The notes: generated by a model not told the origin, from the letters alone. DNA of 64,000 bases from CALAGB01 sp963789565 (GCA_963789565.1 CAWBKX010000002.1:1860001-1924000); one strand, 5' to 3'. Counted from the first letter of the stretch, positions 1 to 9,552 are shown. Program-made: numbers and translations.

Positions 1-633
1 CAGGCGCACGTTGCCGAGCGTGTCGTCGAGCCGGTTCGAGCTGGTCGTCACGGCTGCGATGTACTTGCCGTCGCTGCTCCAGGCATAGAGCCAGACGTGC
101 CCGGTGGCGGGGCCAACGACGCGCGGTTCGCCCCCCTCGAGCGGGATGCGCACCACGACGCGCGGTCGGTCGGCCTGGCTGGCGACGTAGATCTCTCCGG
201 GCGGATCCTGCTGTCCGGCCAATGCCAGGCGATCAGCAGTGAAGGTGATCGACTGTCCGTCCGGTGCCCAGGCGATCGCGTCGGCACCGCGTTTGGCGTC
301 GCTCAGGCGTCGCGCCTCGCCACCGGCCGCGTCGATCAGGTGCACCTGCGCCGAACCGCGCTCGGCCCGATCTGACAAAAGGGCGATGTTGCTTCCATCC
401 GGCGACCAGCGCGGCATGTGGTCTTCGGCATTGGAAAACGTGAACTGTCGCGCTCCTTCATCGCCCGAGACATCGACGAGCCAGAGGTCCGACTTCGGCC
501 TGGTCTCCTCGTGGGCAATGGGCGCCACGACGAAGGCCACCCGGCTGCCGTCGGGCGAAGTCTGCAAGTCGGACGGAACCCGCAGGTTGACGGCCATCTC
601 GGGTGTGTAGGTCGAGCTCGAGTCAGTTCCCAT
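1..633 (-). CDS. S9-family peptidase, N-terminal part (runs off the window)
   Basis: The first 211 codons of a leftward gene that continues beyond base 1. The translation starts MGTDSSSTYTPEMAVNLRVP and carries repeated propeller-blade motifs of the WD40-like PD40 type: SPDGSRVAF, SPDGSNIALL, APDGQSITF and SSDGKYIAA. This is the N-terminal beta-propeller of prolyl-oligopeptidase-like dipeptidyl/acylaminoacyl peptidases, which gates access of peptides to a C-terminal alpha/beta-hydrolase domain. That catalytic part is outside the window, so activity cannot be judged. No signal peptide is seen, so it is probably cytoplasmic. The ATG at 633 follows a purine-rich AGAGAGAG stretch. A TolB-like propeller protein without peptidase domain is the alternative. 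Confidence 0.8.
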   Translation of the reverse strand, partial: MGTDSSSTYTPEMAVNLRVPSDLQTSPDGSRVAFVVAPIAHEETRPKSDLWLVDVSGDEGARQFTFSNAEDHMPRWSPDGSNIALLSDRAERGSAQVHLIDAAGGEARRLSDAKRGADAIAWAPDGQSITFTADRLALAGQQDPPGEIYVASQADRPRVVVRIPLEGGEPRVVGPATGHVWLYAWSSDGKYIAAVTTSSNRLDDTLGNVRL

Positions 634-875
634 GAAATGCAATCTCTCTCTTAATCGGGCGTGTTGGGCGGCATCGGCTGGTCGCGAGGCACCATCATAC
701 GAGAGGTTGACGCACTCCGAAAGCCCCTCCTCTCGTTGTTTCGCGATTGTGACGTTTTGCGCGTTGCGAGCGTCTGTACGCCAGTGGTAGGCTGCCGTTG
801 ATCGTGAGATGACCGCTCCGGCTCAGACGTGCGACCAGGGTCCGGCGGCGACACACGATCGAGGGGACCGCCGAC

Positions 876-3800
876 TTGAAGCCACAGCTCATTCACGGAT
901 CGCTGGCCGCGCTCGAAGTGCGTCTGGCCGACGATGTGCGCGCCTATCGCCAATCAGCTCCGTTCGCGCCACTCACCATCCTGATCGGCAGCAACCTGCT
1001 GCGTCCCTATCTGCGCAGGCGTCTCACCGAGCTGCACGGCGGGCTGATCAACGTCCAATTCCGCACGGTACGCGAGCTGGCCAACTCCCTCTCCTATGCC
1101 GCACGCAACGACGGCACGGAGCGGTTGCCGGCCTTCGGCGATCGCATCATCGCGGAGGAGGTCGCAGCCCAAGCGGTCGGCTATTTCGAGCGCGTGGCGG
1201 ATTCGCCGGGGTTCGCCGAGGTCCTGTCTCGACTCTTCCAGGAGCTGCGCCAGGCCGGTCTGGACGCGGACAGCTTCGCATCGGTAGTGGCCGAGCTGAC
1301 CGCCGAGAATACGCCAAACGCCGACAAGCTGACGTCGCTGGCCACGCTCTTCTCCGCCGCGCAGCGGAAGCGCACCAAGTTTCACGGCCCCGACGACGAT
1401 CTGCGTCTGGCCGACCCGAACCGCTTCAGGGGCACGCACCTCTTCATCTACGGTCTGTGGAATCTGACGACGTTGCAGCAGACTCTGCTCGAAGGGTTGA
1501 TGCAGGTCGCCAGCGTCTCCGTTTACCTACCTCACGGCAACGGCAACGCTGAGGAAGCGCATCAGGCACTGCGGGATTGGCTCGTACGGCAGGGTGCGGA
1601 GCAAATCGTCCTCTCCGATCTGCACGGATCTCGCTCAACCCTCGAATGTCTGCAGGGCGACTTGTTCGGCGCTCGAACCGACAGTGAGGCGCGATACGAC
1701 AGCAGCGTGCGCCTGCTCTCTGCACCCGATCCGGCGCGCGAGGTGCGTGAGACGGCTCGTATGTGCCTGCGCTGGGCGGAGGAGGGCATCGCCTTCCACG
1801 AGATGGCGGTCGTATATCGACGCGCGGAGTCGTATCGCGCCCTGATCGACGAGATCTTCAGCTTGGCGGGCATCCCCATCTACCTTCCCGCCGGGCGTCC
1901 ACTGATCGAGCGGCCCTCCGGGCGCAGCCTGGCGGGGTTGCTGGCATTGATCGACTCGCGCTTGACACGCGCGTCGGTGATGGAGTTCCTGACCGAGACG
2001 CGGTTGCCTTCGGAAACCCGCCAGCGCTACGGCGGCTTCGAGCCCGCCGCCTGGGACCTGATTTCGCGAAGAGCGTTTATCATCGAGGGGTACGACCTCT
2101 GGCTAGCTCAGCTCAGTCATTACCGCCAGCGTCTGACAACCATCGACGTGCGTGAAGGAGAGCCGAGTGAGCACGTCGCCAGCCAGATCGAGGATGTGGA
2201 TCGCTTCACGCAGTTCGTCAGCGACTTCTTCCCGCGACTGAACGACTGGCCACACGAGGCGAGTTGGGCGGACTACTTGGAGCGTCTGGACGCGCTGGCC
2301 GGCGATTATGTCGAGGGCGTCGGGCCGATCATCGAGCACCTTCGCACGCTCAAAGATCTTCATTCGGTGGCGGAGAAGGTTCCGTTCGGGCGCTTCATGC
2401 GCACCGTCAGCGGGGTGCTGCAACGGACTGACAGCACCAAGGTCTTCGACGAGTGGTCAGGCGCCTTCGGTCGCGAGGGGGTCAGCGTGCTCGAGGTCAA
2501 CTCCTTGCGGCACCTCCGCTTCCGCGCCGTAGCCGTGCTCGGGCTGACCGAACGCGCGTTCCCACCCCCGCCCCGGCAAGATGCGCTCCTGCTTGACGCC
2601 GAGCGCTGGGCGCTCAGTGAAAAAATCGCGGGCGAGCTTCCACAACGAGAGAACGGACCAGATTCAGAGCCGTTGCAGTTTGCTCTGGCCGTGGCCGCCG
2701 CGCGCGAGCGTCTGCAATTGAGTTACGCACGGGGTGAAGCGGGTGGCACGCGCGCGCACCTCCCTTCCTATTTCTTCCGCGCCGCCGCCGAGACGCTGAC
2801 CGGCCGTTCTGTTCCGATCGCCGACATCGACACTTTGCCGCCGGAGCTCTTCGAGCGTGTGCCCGCCAACCGCTTCGGCGCCGCCACGCCGCAGGAGGCA
2901 CTGACCGACGGTGAGTTCGACCGCACGTTGATCGGAACACAGTCGGAGATGGGCACAGCCTGCCTGATTCGTCGCTGCGGCAACTTCGCCCGCGCTCGCC
3001 GGGCCTGGGAGGCGCGTTGGCGCTCGGATTCACTCACTGTTTGGGATGGTGTGCTCGATGCCGACGGGCAGGTCGCCATCTCGCGCGATGGAACGTCGAT
3101 CTCACCGACTCGCCTCGAAACCTACGCCACCTGCCCCTATCGCTATTTCCTACAATCGGTGCTGCGACTGGAAGAGGTGGAGGAGCCGGAGACGGTCGAA
3201 CAACTCAGTGCGCTCAACCGCGGCTCGTTGATCCACGACATCTTGAACAAGTTCCTCACTCGCTTCAGCGATCAGCTCAATGGAGCAGCAGAGCACGCCC
3301 ATCTCAAACGCGAACTGCGCGCCATCGCGGAAGAGTGCTGCGCAGCGGCTGAGCAACGCGGCCAAGGCGGCTATCCGCTCGTCTGGGAGTTCGACAAGGC
3401 CATCATTTACGAGGATCTGGATCAGTGGTTGGAGCTCGAGATGGCCGAGCAAACAGGATCCAGTTTGCGCCCGGGCGCGTTCGAAGTGCGCTTCGGCCCG
3501 AGGTGGCACGGCGACGACGGCCCAACGAGCGATTATTCGGTCGACCATCCGCTGGAAGTACAGTTCGACGGCGGCAAGCTCTCCTTCCACGGGCGCATCG
3601 ACCGTATCGACTGGAACGCCGACGCCAACGCCTTCCGCGTTGTCGACTACAAGACGGGCCGCGCGAGCAAAGATGGCGCCGACGAGTTCACGCAGGGGAA
3701 GACGCTGCAGCTTCCTCTCTATCTGCTGGCCGCGACCCATGCGTTGCATCGGCACCACGTCGACGTCTCACTGAAGGAGGGGCGAGCCGAATATTTCTAC

Positions 3801-4061
3801 GCCACTCGGCGGGGCGAGTTCAAACGCGTCCAGTTCTCGGGCAAGACGCTCGAACGTCGCAACGCAGATTTCGAACAACTCCTGACCGACATGACCGGGC
3901 AAATCGCGCGGGGCGACTTCCACGCCGAGCCGGGCAAGAACGGCGACAATTGCCGCTTCTGTCTGGGTCGCGAGGTCTGCGATCGGCGCATCCTGCATCT
4001 CTCGGAACGCAAGGCGGGCTCGCGCGATGCGCGCTTCCTGCGCATTCAGGACGTCGACTGA
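876..4061 (+). CDS. addB: AddB-like helicase-nuclease subunit (PD-(D/E)XK, Fe-S)
   Basis: A 1061-residue protein that forms, with the next gene, an AddAB-type helicase-nuclease that resects double-strand breaks for RecA. The N-terminal two thirds resemble an inactivated UvrD-like helicase; no Walker A lysine motif is visible. The C-terminal nuclease has GRIDRID (906-912) and VDYKTG with D924 and K926, so its metal-binding core looks intact. Four cysteines, C753 (CPYRYF) and C1026-x2-C1029-x5-C1035, match the spacing of the AddB iron-sulfur cluster that clamps the nuclease. The start is TTG at 876, eight bases after GAGGGGA; no in-frame ATG lies nearby. The next gene begins two bases after the stop, so the two are co-translated. 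RexB-like naming would be equally fair. Confidence 0.88.
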   Translation: MKPQLIHGSLAALEVRLADDVRAYRQSAPFAPLTILIGSNLLRPYLRRRLTELHGGLINVQFRTVRELANSLSYAARNDGTERLPAFGDRIIAEEVAAQAVGYFERVADSPGFAEVLSRLFQELRQAGLDADSFASVVAELTAENTPNADKLTSLATLFSAAQRKRTKFHGPDDDLRLADPNRFRGTHLFIYGLWNLTTLQQTLLEGLMQVASVSVYLPHGNGNAEEAHQALRDWLVRQGAEQIVLSDLHGSRSTLECLQGDLFGARTDSEARYDSSVRLLSAPDPAREVRETARMCLRWAEEGIAFHEMAVVYRRAESYRALIDEIFSLAGIPIYLPAGRPLIERPSGRSLAGLLALIDSRLTRASVMEFLTETRLPSETRQRYGGFEPAAWDLISRRAFIIEGYDLWLAQLSHYRQRLTTIDVREGEPSEHVASQIEDVDRFTQFVSDFFPRLNDWPHEASWADYLERLDALAGDYVEGVGPIIEHLRTLKDLHSVAEKVPFGRFMRTVSGVLQRTDSTKVFDEWSGAFGREGVSVLEVNSLRHLRFRAVAVLGLTERAFPPPPRQDALLLDAERWALSEKIAGELPQRENGPDSEPLQFALAVAAARERLQLSYARGEAGGTRAHLPSYFFRAAAETLTGRSVPIADIDTLPPELFERVPANRFGAATPQEALTDGEFDRTLIGTQSEMGTACLIRRCGNFARARRAWEARWRSDSLTVWDGVLDADGQVAISRDGTSISPTRLETYATCPYRYFLQSVLRLEEVEEPETVEQLSALNRGSLIHDILNKFLTRFSDQLNGAAEHAHLKRELRAIAEECCAAAEQRGQGGYPLVWEFDKAIIYEDLDQWLELEMAEQTGSSLRPGAFEVRFGPRWHGDDGPTSDYSVDHPLEVQFDGGKLSFHGRIDRIDWNADANAFRVVDYKTGRASKDGADEFTQGKTLQLPLYLLAATHALHRHHVDVSLKEGRAEYFYATRRGEFKRVQFSGKTLERRNADFEQLLTDMTGQIARGDFHAEPGKNGDNCRFCLGREVCDRRILHLSERKAGSRDARFLRIQDVD

Positions 4062-4062
4062 G

Positions 4063-7000
4063 ATGGCCATCACACTGATCGATCAGGACGTTCGCGAGCG
4101 GATCCAGACTGATCTGGCAACGAACCTGTGCGTTGAGGCCAGCGCCGGAACGGGCAAGACGACCGTCTTGGTGGCGCGCATCGTCGAGATCCTGCGCCGA
4201 GGCCACACCAGCATTGAGAAACTGGCGGTCATCACGTTCACCGAAAAAGCCGCCGCCGAGCTCTCGGCTCGCGTGCGCGAGGGGCTGGAGAAGGCGCTCG
4301 AATGCGCCGAGGATTCCGGGGAGAAAGAGCGCATCGAGACCGCCCTGCGCCAGCTCAACCGTGCGCGCATCGAGACGATCCACGCCTTCGCCAGCAGCCT
4401 ATTAAAGGAACGCCCGGTCGAGGCTGGCCTGGACCCGAACTTCGAGGTGCTGGACGCCCTGGGTTCGTCCCTCAGCTTCGAGGAGGCCTACCGCAGCTGG
4501 CTGAGTCAGACGCTAGCGGGCGAATCTCCCGAGCTGTGGCGCGCGTTCAACCGCGGTTTCGAGCTCAATCGCCTGCGTGAGCTCGCCGAGCTGCTGCACT
4601 CAAACCGCTCTCTCTTGCCGTTGCCCCGCGAGGAAGCGCCGAGCCCATCATCCACTCAATTCGTGAAGGAGATAGCGGACTCGGTCGACGATCTGCGTCG
4701 GCTGTTGGTGGATTGCGGCGACCGCTCCGACGCAGGTGCGCAGCAGATCGAGCGCATCCTGTCCAGGTTCGCGGACTGGCAGCAGCTGGTCGATCGTGCG
4801 GAAACGCTCGACCGTGAGCTCTTGAAACCAATCACCGTCAAGGCAGCGGGCAACAAGAAGAACTGGTCGCCTGGTGAATCCTGCACGCAACAAAAGGAGA
4901 TCTGCACCAAGATCAAGGAGCGCCTCCAGGCCATACAGGACGCGCTGCGGACTTCCGCGCTCGTTGACATCCTGCCGCTCGTCGAAGACTTCGTGCTCCA
5001 ATACGCCGAGCGTCGACGCCAGGCCGGGACTGCCGAATTCGACGACCTCCTCATTTGGTCGCGAGATCTGCTTCGTGACCAATCGGAGGTGCGCGCCTAT
5101 TTCCAGGAGCGGTTCACCTGCATCCTCGTCGACGAATTCCAGGACACCGATCCGCTACAAGTCGAGATCGTCCTGTATCTCACCAGCGGTGAGCAAATGA
5201 CCGTTGACTGGCGTCAGCTTCACCCATTACCGGGCCGGCTCTTCGTGGTGGGTGATCCCAAACAGTCGATCTACCGCTTCCGCCGCGCCGACATTGCGAT
5301 CTATGAATGGGTCACGACGCGCGTGCTGGCCGACGGTCTCTTGAGGATCAAGCAAAATTTTCGATCGGTCCCTGGCGTCATCGGCTGGGTCAACGATGTC
5401 TTTGGCCAATTGATTCAGGAGGCCGAGGGGATTCAGCCCGCATACAGTGATCTGGTCTCTGCGCGTTCCGATCACCGATCCGGCCATCCGTCGGTGGTAC
5501 TGATCCATGGCGAAGCCGAACACGCCGACGAGCAGCGTGAAGAAGAGGCGCGCCTACTGGCTGGCGCCATCGAGCGCCTGGTCAACAAAGAGCACTGGAT
5601 CGTTGACGAGAAAAACGTTGGGCGCCCGGCTCTCTGGCGCGACGTGGCCATCCTGCTTCCGTCCCGCACCGGCATCGAGCACTACGAGCGAGCTCTGGCG
5701 GCGCGCGACATCCCCTTCCGGCACGAGGGAGGACGTTCCTTCTTCGACCGCCAGGAGGTGCGCGAACTGATCAGCTGCCTGCGCGCCATCGACGACCCGA
5801 CCGACCGTCTCTCGCTCGTCGCCGCCCTGCGCTCCGGCGCCTTTGGCTGCTCCGACGACCAGCTGTACCGGTTCGTCCGAGGCAATGGCAAACTCGACAT
5901 CCGCATCCCGCCAGACGTTCAGGTACCTGAAGTCAACGAGGCACTCGCAACCCTTCGTCGCCTGCACGACCGTCGTGGCAGAGTCACCCTGCCGCGCTTC
6001 ATCGGCGAAGTGCTTGAAGAGACGCGACTGGTCGAGTACGCCGTCACGCTACCGCAAGGTCAGCAGGCGGCCGCAAATCTCTTGAAGGTGGTCGATCAGG
6101 CACGCGCGTTCAGTGGCGTACGGGGTGGCGGTCTGCGCGCCTTCGTGCGCTGGCTGGCGACCAGTAGTGGCGGCCACGCCGATGAAGCGGACGCGGCCGT
6201 GGCGGAATCGCGTGACGATGTTGTGCGCATCTTGACTATCCACGGAGCCAAGGGACTCGAGTTCCCCATCGTGGCGCTGGCCAACCTCAATTCTGAGCGG
6301 ACCAGCCGTGGATCGATCGCCATTCCCGATCCGAAGAGCGGTCGTCTGGCGGTGAGCATCGGCACACGGGGCCACGAATTCCAGACACCCAACTTCGATG
6401 AGGATCTCGAACGAGAAAAGCTGCACGACGAGGCGGAGCAAGGGCGTCTTCTCTACGTGGCTGCCACGCGAGCGCGCGACTACTTGATCCTGCCGGCCGT
6501 TCGCAAAGGTGACAAGTCCAAGGGGATGCTGGGGGCGTTGCTCAACTGCCTATCCCCCGACGGCGGAGTGACGATCGAAGCGCGCAATATGCACATCTAC
6601 GACACGTCTCTCATCTCGGACGATCCGCCGCCCCCAGCAACGCCGAACCCTGTGGAGGCAGACGAGATCGACCGCTGGGAGGCAAACCGCAGCGCGTGGA
6701 TCGAGGAGCGCCAGGCACTCATCCGGCAGGCATCGCGTGGTCTCCCCCTCACTTTGCTGGATGAGCTCGACATTTCGCCGAGCGATGGCGACGACGGCGA
6801 GGACGGCGACAGGCTTGAACGAGGTCCTTCCGACAACGAGCATGCGTTGGAGAACGCGTTGCGCTGGGTGCTGACACGGGCCGATCTGGAAGGTGCAAAT
6901 CTGGAGCGCGTGTGTGAACGAGTTCCAGAGCGCAACTGGCCCGCAGTCGCTACGGATGAGCTCGTCTCGCTGGCTCGACGCTGTCTTGAGATGCCGGTGA

Positions 7001-7296
7001 TGGAGCGCGCACGCGCGTCGACCGACGTTCAGCGCGGGGCGGAGTTCTCGGCTCCGTCGCCGAGCGGAGGATTCGTCGAGGGACGTGTCGATGTGCTCTT
7101 CGTCGAAGATGACGAACTGGTGCTGGTCGACTTCCACGTCGATGAGTTCGACGTGGCCGAGAGCAGACGCCGGGCCGACCGTCTCGCCATATCCATCGCC
7201 GCCGCAACGAGCATGCAAGTCAAAGAAGTCTGCCTCGTCTTCGCCCGGACCAATGTCGAACGCACCATCAACACCGGCAAAAACGACCACACGTAG
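4063..7296 (+). CDS. addA: AddA-like UvrD-family ATP-dependent helicase
   Basis: A 1077-residue superfamily 1 helicase, the motor partner of the AddB-like protein. All helicase motifs are visible: Walker A ASAGTGKTT (about 26-34), ILVDEFQDTD (D357), VVGDPKQSIYRFRRADI, ILTIHGAKGLEFP and LLYVAATRARD. The C-terminal segment aligns with the AddA nuclease domain (GRVDVLFVEDDELVLVDFHV), but the usual DYK catalytic motif reads D1023-F-H-V; the lysine is histidine. The strand cleaved by AddA may therefore be spared. The ATG at 4063 is chosen because it directly follows the addB stop; an in-frame ATG at 4027 would overlap addB. A hairpin follows the stop by five bases. Confidence 0.9.
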   Translation: MAITLIDQDVRERIQTDLATNLCVEASAGTGKTTVLVARIVEILRRGHTSIEKLAVITFTEKAAAELSARVREGLEKALECAEDSGEKERIETALRQLNRARIETIHAFASSLLKERPVEAGLDPNFEVLDALGSSLSFEEAYRSWLSQTLAGESPELWRAFNRGFELNRLRELAELLHSNRSLLPLPREEAPSPSSTQFVKEIADSVDDLRRLLVDCGDRSDAGAQQIERILSRFADWQQLVDRAETLDRELLKPITVKAAGNKKNWSPGESCTQQKEICTKIKERLQAIQDALRTSALVDILPLVEDFVLQYAERRRQAGTAEFDDLLIWSRDLLRDQSEVRAYFQERFTCILVDEFQDTDPLQVEIVLYLTSGEQMTVDWRQLHPLPGRLFVVGDPKQSIYRFRRADIAIYEWVTTRVLADGLLRIKQNFRSVPGVIGWVNDVFGQLIQEAEGIQPAYSDLVSARSDHRSGHPSVVLIHGEAEHADEQREEEARLLAGAIERLVNKEHWIVDEKNVGRPALWRDVAILLPSRTGIEHYERALAARDIPFRHEGGRSFFDRQEVRELISCLRAIDDPTDRLSLVAALRSGAFGCSDDQLYRFVRGNGKLDIRIPPDVQVPEVNEALATLRRLHDRRGRVTLPRFIGEVLEETRLVEYAVTLPQGQQAAANLLKVVDQARAFSGVRGGGLRAFVRWLATSSGGHADEADAAVAESRDDVVRILTIHGAKGLEFPIVALANLNSERTSRGSIAIPDPKSGRLAVSIGTRGHEFQTPNFDEDLEREKLHDEAEQGRLLYVAATRARDYLILPAVRKGDKSKGMLGALLNCLSPDGGVTIEARNMHIYDTSLISDDPPPPATPNPVEADEIDRWEANRSAWIEERQALIRQASRGLPLTLLDELDISPSDGDDGEDGDRLERGPSDNEHALENALRWVLTRADLEGANLERVCERVPERNWPAVATDELVSLARRCLEMPVMERARASTDVQRGAEFSAPSPSGGFVEGRVDVLFVEDDELVLVDFHVDEFDVAESRRRADRLAISIAAATSMQVKEVCLVFARTNVERTINTGKNDHT

Positions 7297-7301
7297 CAGT
7301 C

Positions 7302-7321
7302 ACGCCCCTCCAAAGGGGCGT
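7302..7321 (+). terminator. Hairpin after addA
   Basis: ACGCCCCT and AGGGGCGT form a perfect 8-bp stem around the loop CCAA, five bases after the addA stop. There is no T-run after it, so it is either a weak intrinsic terminator or an mRNA 3'-end stabiliser. Confidence 0.5.
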
Positions 7322-7676
7322 CAATGTCAGCTGCGGGACGCACAATTCCTCGTCTGTATGGGCGACGCATGCGTCACCTTCCATGCCCCCACGCCCAGAT
7401 CCTTCCATAACGGGCACCAACTCAGCGCGGGGTGAACGTGTTGGGCCTGATCACACAACAGGCAACATTGGGGGGGACAGTGATAGTCAACATTGTGCGC
7501 CGATAAGGTTAGACTATGGCCGTAACGTCTCCAAATAACACTGTGGTTGCGGGTTTACAGGAATCCCCTGTCGCTCATCTCTTGCCGACTTGGGAGGCAT
7601 CAGTGGGTGTAAGAGTTCGGCTCGCCCCGAGTCGAAAGTCGTACGGTCGGCCCTGAAGTTAAGACGGGAGCGCGCG
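7322..7676. other. Intergenic region between addA and cupin gene
   Basis: No convincing coding frame. It contains a seven-G run near 7471-7477 and presumably the cupin gene promoter, but no good -35/-10 pair was identified. The only clear signal is the ribosome site ACGGGAG just before 7677. Confidence 0.4.
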
Positions 7677-8021
7677 ATGAACAACGAACCGGATGCACAT
7701 GAGACAAAAGGGGTTACCGTGAAGCTGCTTGCGACGGTTGACCTGGGCCTCGAGATCGAGGGCATGTCCGGGCGCCAGCTTCGCATGCGTATGGTGACCA
7801 TTGAGCCTGGAGGCGTTTTCGGCCCGCTTCACGACCATATAGATAGACCAGGCCTTGTCTACATCCTACAGGGAACGATTACTGACCATCGGGATGGGGT
7901 CGATACAGACTATGGGCTGGGAGTGGGCTGGCCCGAGGATAGGAACACCTTGCACTGGCTTGAGAACAGAGGAACGGAGACGGCGGTGGAGATCTCGGTC
8001 GATATCGTCAGGCAAGAGTAA
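7677..8021 (+). CDS. Small cupin-domain protein
   Basis: A 114-residue single-domain cupin. The core motif GPLHDH followed by RPGLVYILQG and a second strand ending NTLHWLENRG gives the histidines expected for a mononuclear metal site in the beta-barrel. Small cupins of this kind are often isomerases, dioxygenases or anti-sigma-like binding proteins; the substrate cannot be read from sequence. The ATG at 7677 is preferred over an upstream in-frame codon at 7590 because ACGGGAG lies eight bases before it and the cupin fold starts soon after. It stands alone, convergent with the leftward gene at 8145-8948. Confidence 0.75.
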   Translation: MNNEPDAHETKGVTVKLLATVDLGLEIEGMSGRQLRMRMVTIEPGGVFGPLHDHIDRPGLVYILQGTITDHRDGVDTDYGLGVGWPEDRNTLHWLENRGTETAVEISVDIVRQE

Positions 8022-8144
8022 CCACGGGCGCGGATGCGGAGTGCTGCCTCGGTGCCGAACAGCTGACACTGGGCCCGATGAGCACATCGATTTCACTAAG
8101 CGTCACGTAACTGAGCGACACATGCGTCACCCGTACAGACGGAG

Positions 8145-8948
8145 TTAGATCGGGCCGTCGCGACCGACGTTTTGCAGCTCATCGACAATGGTCCGCAGTT
8201 CGCCCGAACGGGCATGCATGCGTACGATCGGCTCGCCGTTGTTGTCCAGGAAGAGGATGTCGACGTGGTCTTCGGCATCCACCATTTCGGACCCACCATA
8301 ATCGAGCTCGACGGTCAGCACCGGAGTAATACGCTCGCCCGGCGGCTGTGCCGCTTCGCCCGGCGGTGTATTGGCCGCGGCGTAGCCCCAGTGATCGACC
8401 AGATCGACCAATGCGCCGCGCTCATTCGGCTCGCCTCCCAGATAGAGGGACAGATCGATGCGCCCATCGCTCAGGTGGAGGTAGAAGCCGTCCTGTGCCT
8501 GCTCAATGGCGACGTCCTGCGGAAACCAGAGATCGTAGATCACCAGCGGCCGAGCGGTTTCCGAATCTTCGTCGTCTGAGGACTCATCCTCATCTTCACC
8601 CGACGACTGCTGCAGTAGTGAATAGTGCGCCAGGCCGTAGATGTAGAGCGTCTCGGCGAGCCGGGAGCGGAGTGGCGCGCTGAAGGTGCCGGGGAACTCG
8701 TCCTCGAGCACTCGCTCCAACGTGCGCACCATACGGCTGTACTCCTCCATGTCGCGCAGTTCGCGATTCACGAAGCCGCGTGCGCCCTGGAACGCCGCTC
8801 GAAAGTCCTCGTAGATGTCGTCACCCGACTGCTCGCTCAGGAAGCGTCGGATGTCCTCGAACAAGTCTGGTTCTTCGTTGGATTGGCCTTCATGCTCCGG
8901 CTGCTCGGACACCGTTGTCTCTCCCCCGGGATTCTTCGTTGGTGCCAT
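8145..8948 (-). CDS. Hypothetical acidic protein
   Basis: A protein of 267 residues that I do not recognise. The N-terminus is rich in E, S and P, followed by DLFEDIRRFLSEQ and an amphipathic helical part; in the middle is a very acidic linker (GEDEDESSDDEDSE). The C-terminal half looks like a beta domain (LVIYDLWFPQDVAI, VDILFLDNNGEPIVRM). No signal peptide, membrane segment or catalytic motif is visible. Three starts are possible: 9056, 8990 (MPRSNL, with AGG just upstream) and 8948 (MAPTKN); none has a strong ribosome site. I use the shortest, which removes a low-complexity leader. It is divergent from the MarR gene, whose operator lies about 170 bases away. Confidence 0.6.
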   Translation of the reverse strand: MAPTKNPGGETTVSEQPEHEGQSNEEPDLFEDIRRFLSEQSGDDIYEDFRAAFQGARGFVNRELRDMEEYSRMVRTLERVLEDEFPGTFSAPLRSRLAETLYIYGLAHYSLLQQSSGEDEDESSDDEDSETARPLVIYDLWFPQDVAIEQAQDGFYLHLSDGRIDLSLYLGGEPNERGALVDLVDHWGYAAANTPPGEAAQPPGERITPVLTVELDYGGSEMVDAEDHVDILFLDNNGEPIVRMHARSGELRTIVDELQNVGRDGPI

Positions 8949-9114
8949 TTTGGGCGGGGACAAGCCCGCGCCCAGGTTCGAACGCGGCATTGCCTGATGC
9001 GCTGAACAATACCAGACTACCGATAGAGGGGCTAGATGCGCGGAAGCACCGTTCAATTGTCACTTTGACTGCTCGTGGCGTCCCTTGAGTCCACCTTCTC
9101 TTAATAATTCTCTC

Positions 9115-9157
9115 TTGACACCGATCGAGCGTGTATATACACTCAAGTGTATGTACA
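9115..9157 (+). promoter_or_regulatory. marR promoter with palindromic operator over the start codon
   Basis: TTGACA (9115-9120), 17 bases, then TACACT (9138-9143). A palindrome centred at 9144/9145 (ATACACT-CA-AGTGTAT, arms extending to 9132 and 9157 with one further mismatch) covers the -10 and the ATG at 9151. The predicted transcription start coincides with that ATG. MarR proteins commonly bind such palindromes to repress themselves. Confidence 0.7.
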
Positions 9158-9552
9158 GAACGTTTGATCTAACCGAGACCAGGAACTGCTACTGCCTGGC
9201 CGCTCGACGCACCGCGCGAGAGATGACGCGACTCTACGAGGAGAAGCTTCGTCCGCATGGCCTGCGCGCGACGCAGTTTTCCGTGCTGGCCGCACTCTCT
9301 CAGATGGGACCGTCCACCATTGGCGATCTGGCCGAGGCATTGGGACTCGAACGCACCAGTCTCAGCCGCAGCGCTGCGCTTCTGGCGCGCAATGGCTGGG
9401 TTGGCAGCGACGAGTCCGATCGGGATGCCCGCGAGCATGTGCTCACGTTGACGCCATCCGGCCTCGTCAAGCTCGAAACGGCCTTCCCCGACTGGCAGGA
9501 CGCACAGCGCATGGTCGAGAGGACCTCCACATCGCAGGCACAGGGACACTGA
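9151..9552 (+). CDS. MarR-family transcriptional regulator
   Basis: A 133-residue winged-helix regulator. It starts MYRTFDLTETRNCYCLAA; the DNA-binding part has QFSVLAALSQMGPSTIGDLA, then ALGLERTSLSRSAALLARNGWV as recognition region and a wing with the family signature SDRDAREHVLTLTPSG. Such dimers usually sense small phenolic or oxidising compounds. ATG 9151 is chosen over upstream TTG 9085 because the promoter places the transcription start on this ATG, with no Shine-Dalgarno before it (leaderless mRNA). The stop overlaps the start of the next gene (TGATG), so the RibD-like reductase downstream is probably its regulated partner. Confidence 0.88.
   Translation: MYRTFDLTETRNCYCLAARRTAREMTRLYEEKLRPHGLRATQFSVLAALSQMGPSTIGDLAEALGLERTSLSRSAALLARNGWVGSDESDRDAREHVLTLTPSGLVKLETAFPDWQDAQRMVERTSTSQAQGH

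Noticed and set aside
3150..3758. 202-codon minus-strand frame
   Set aside because: Antisense to the conserved nuclease domain of the AddB-like gene; no motifs or ribosome site.
8950..9010. GGTTCGAAC with a G/C stem, resembling a tRNA T-loop
   Set aside because: No acceptor, D or anticodon stem can be folded around it.
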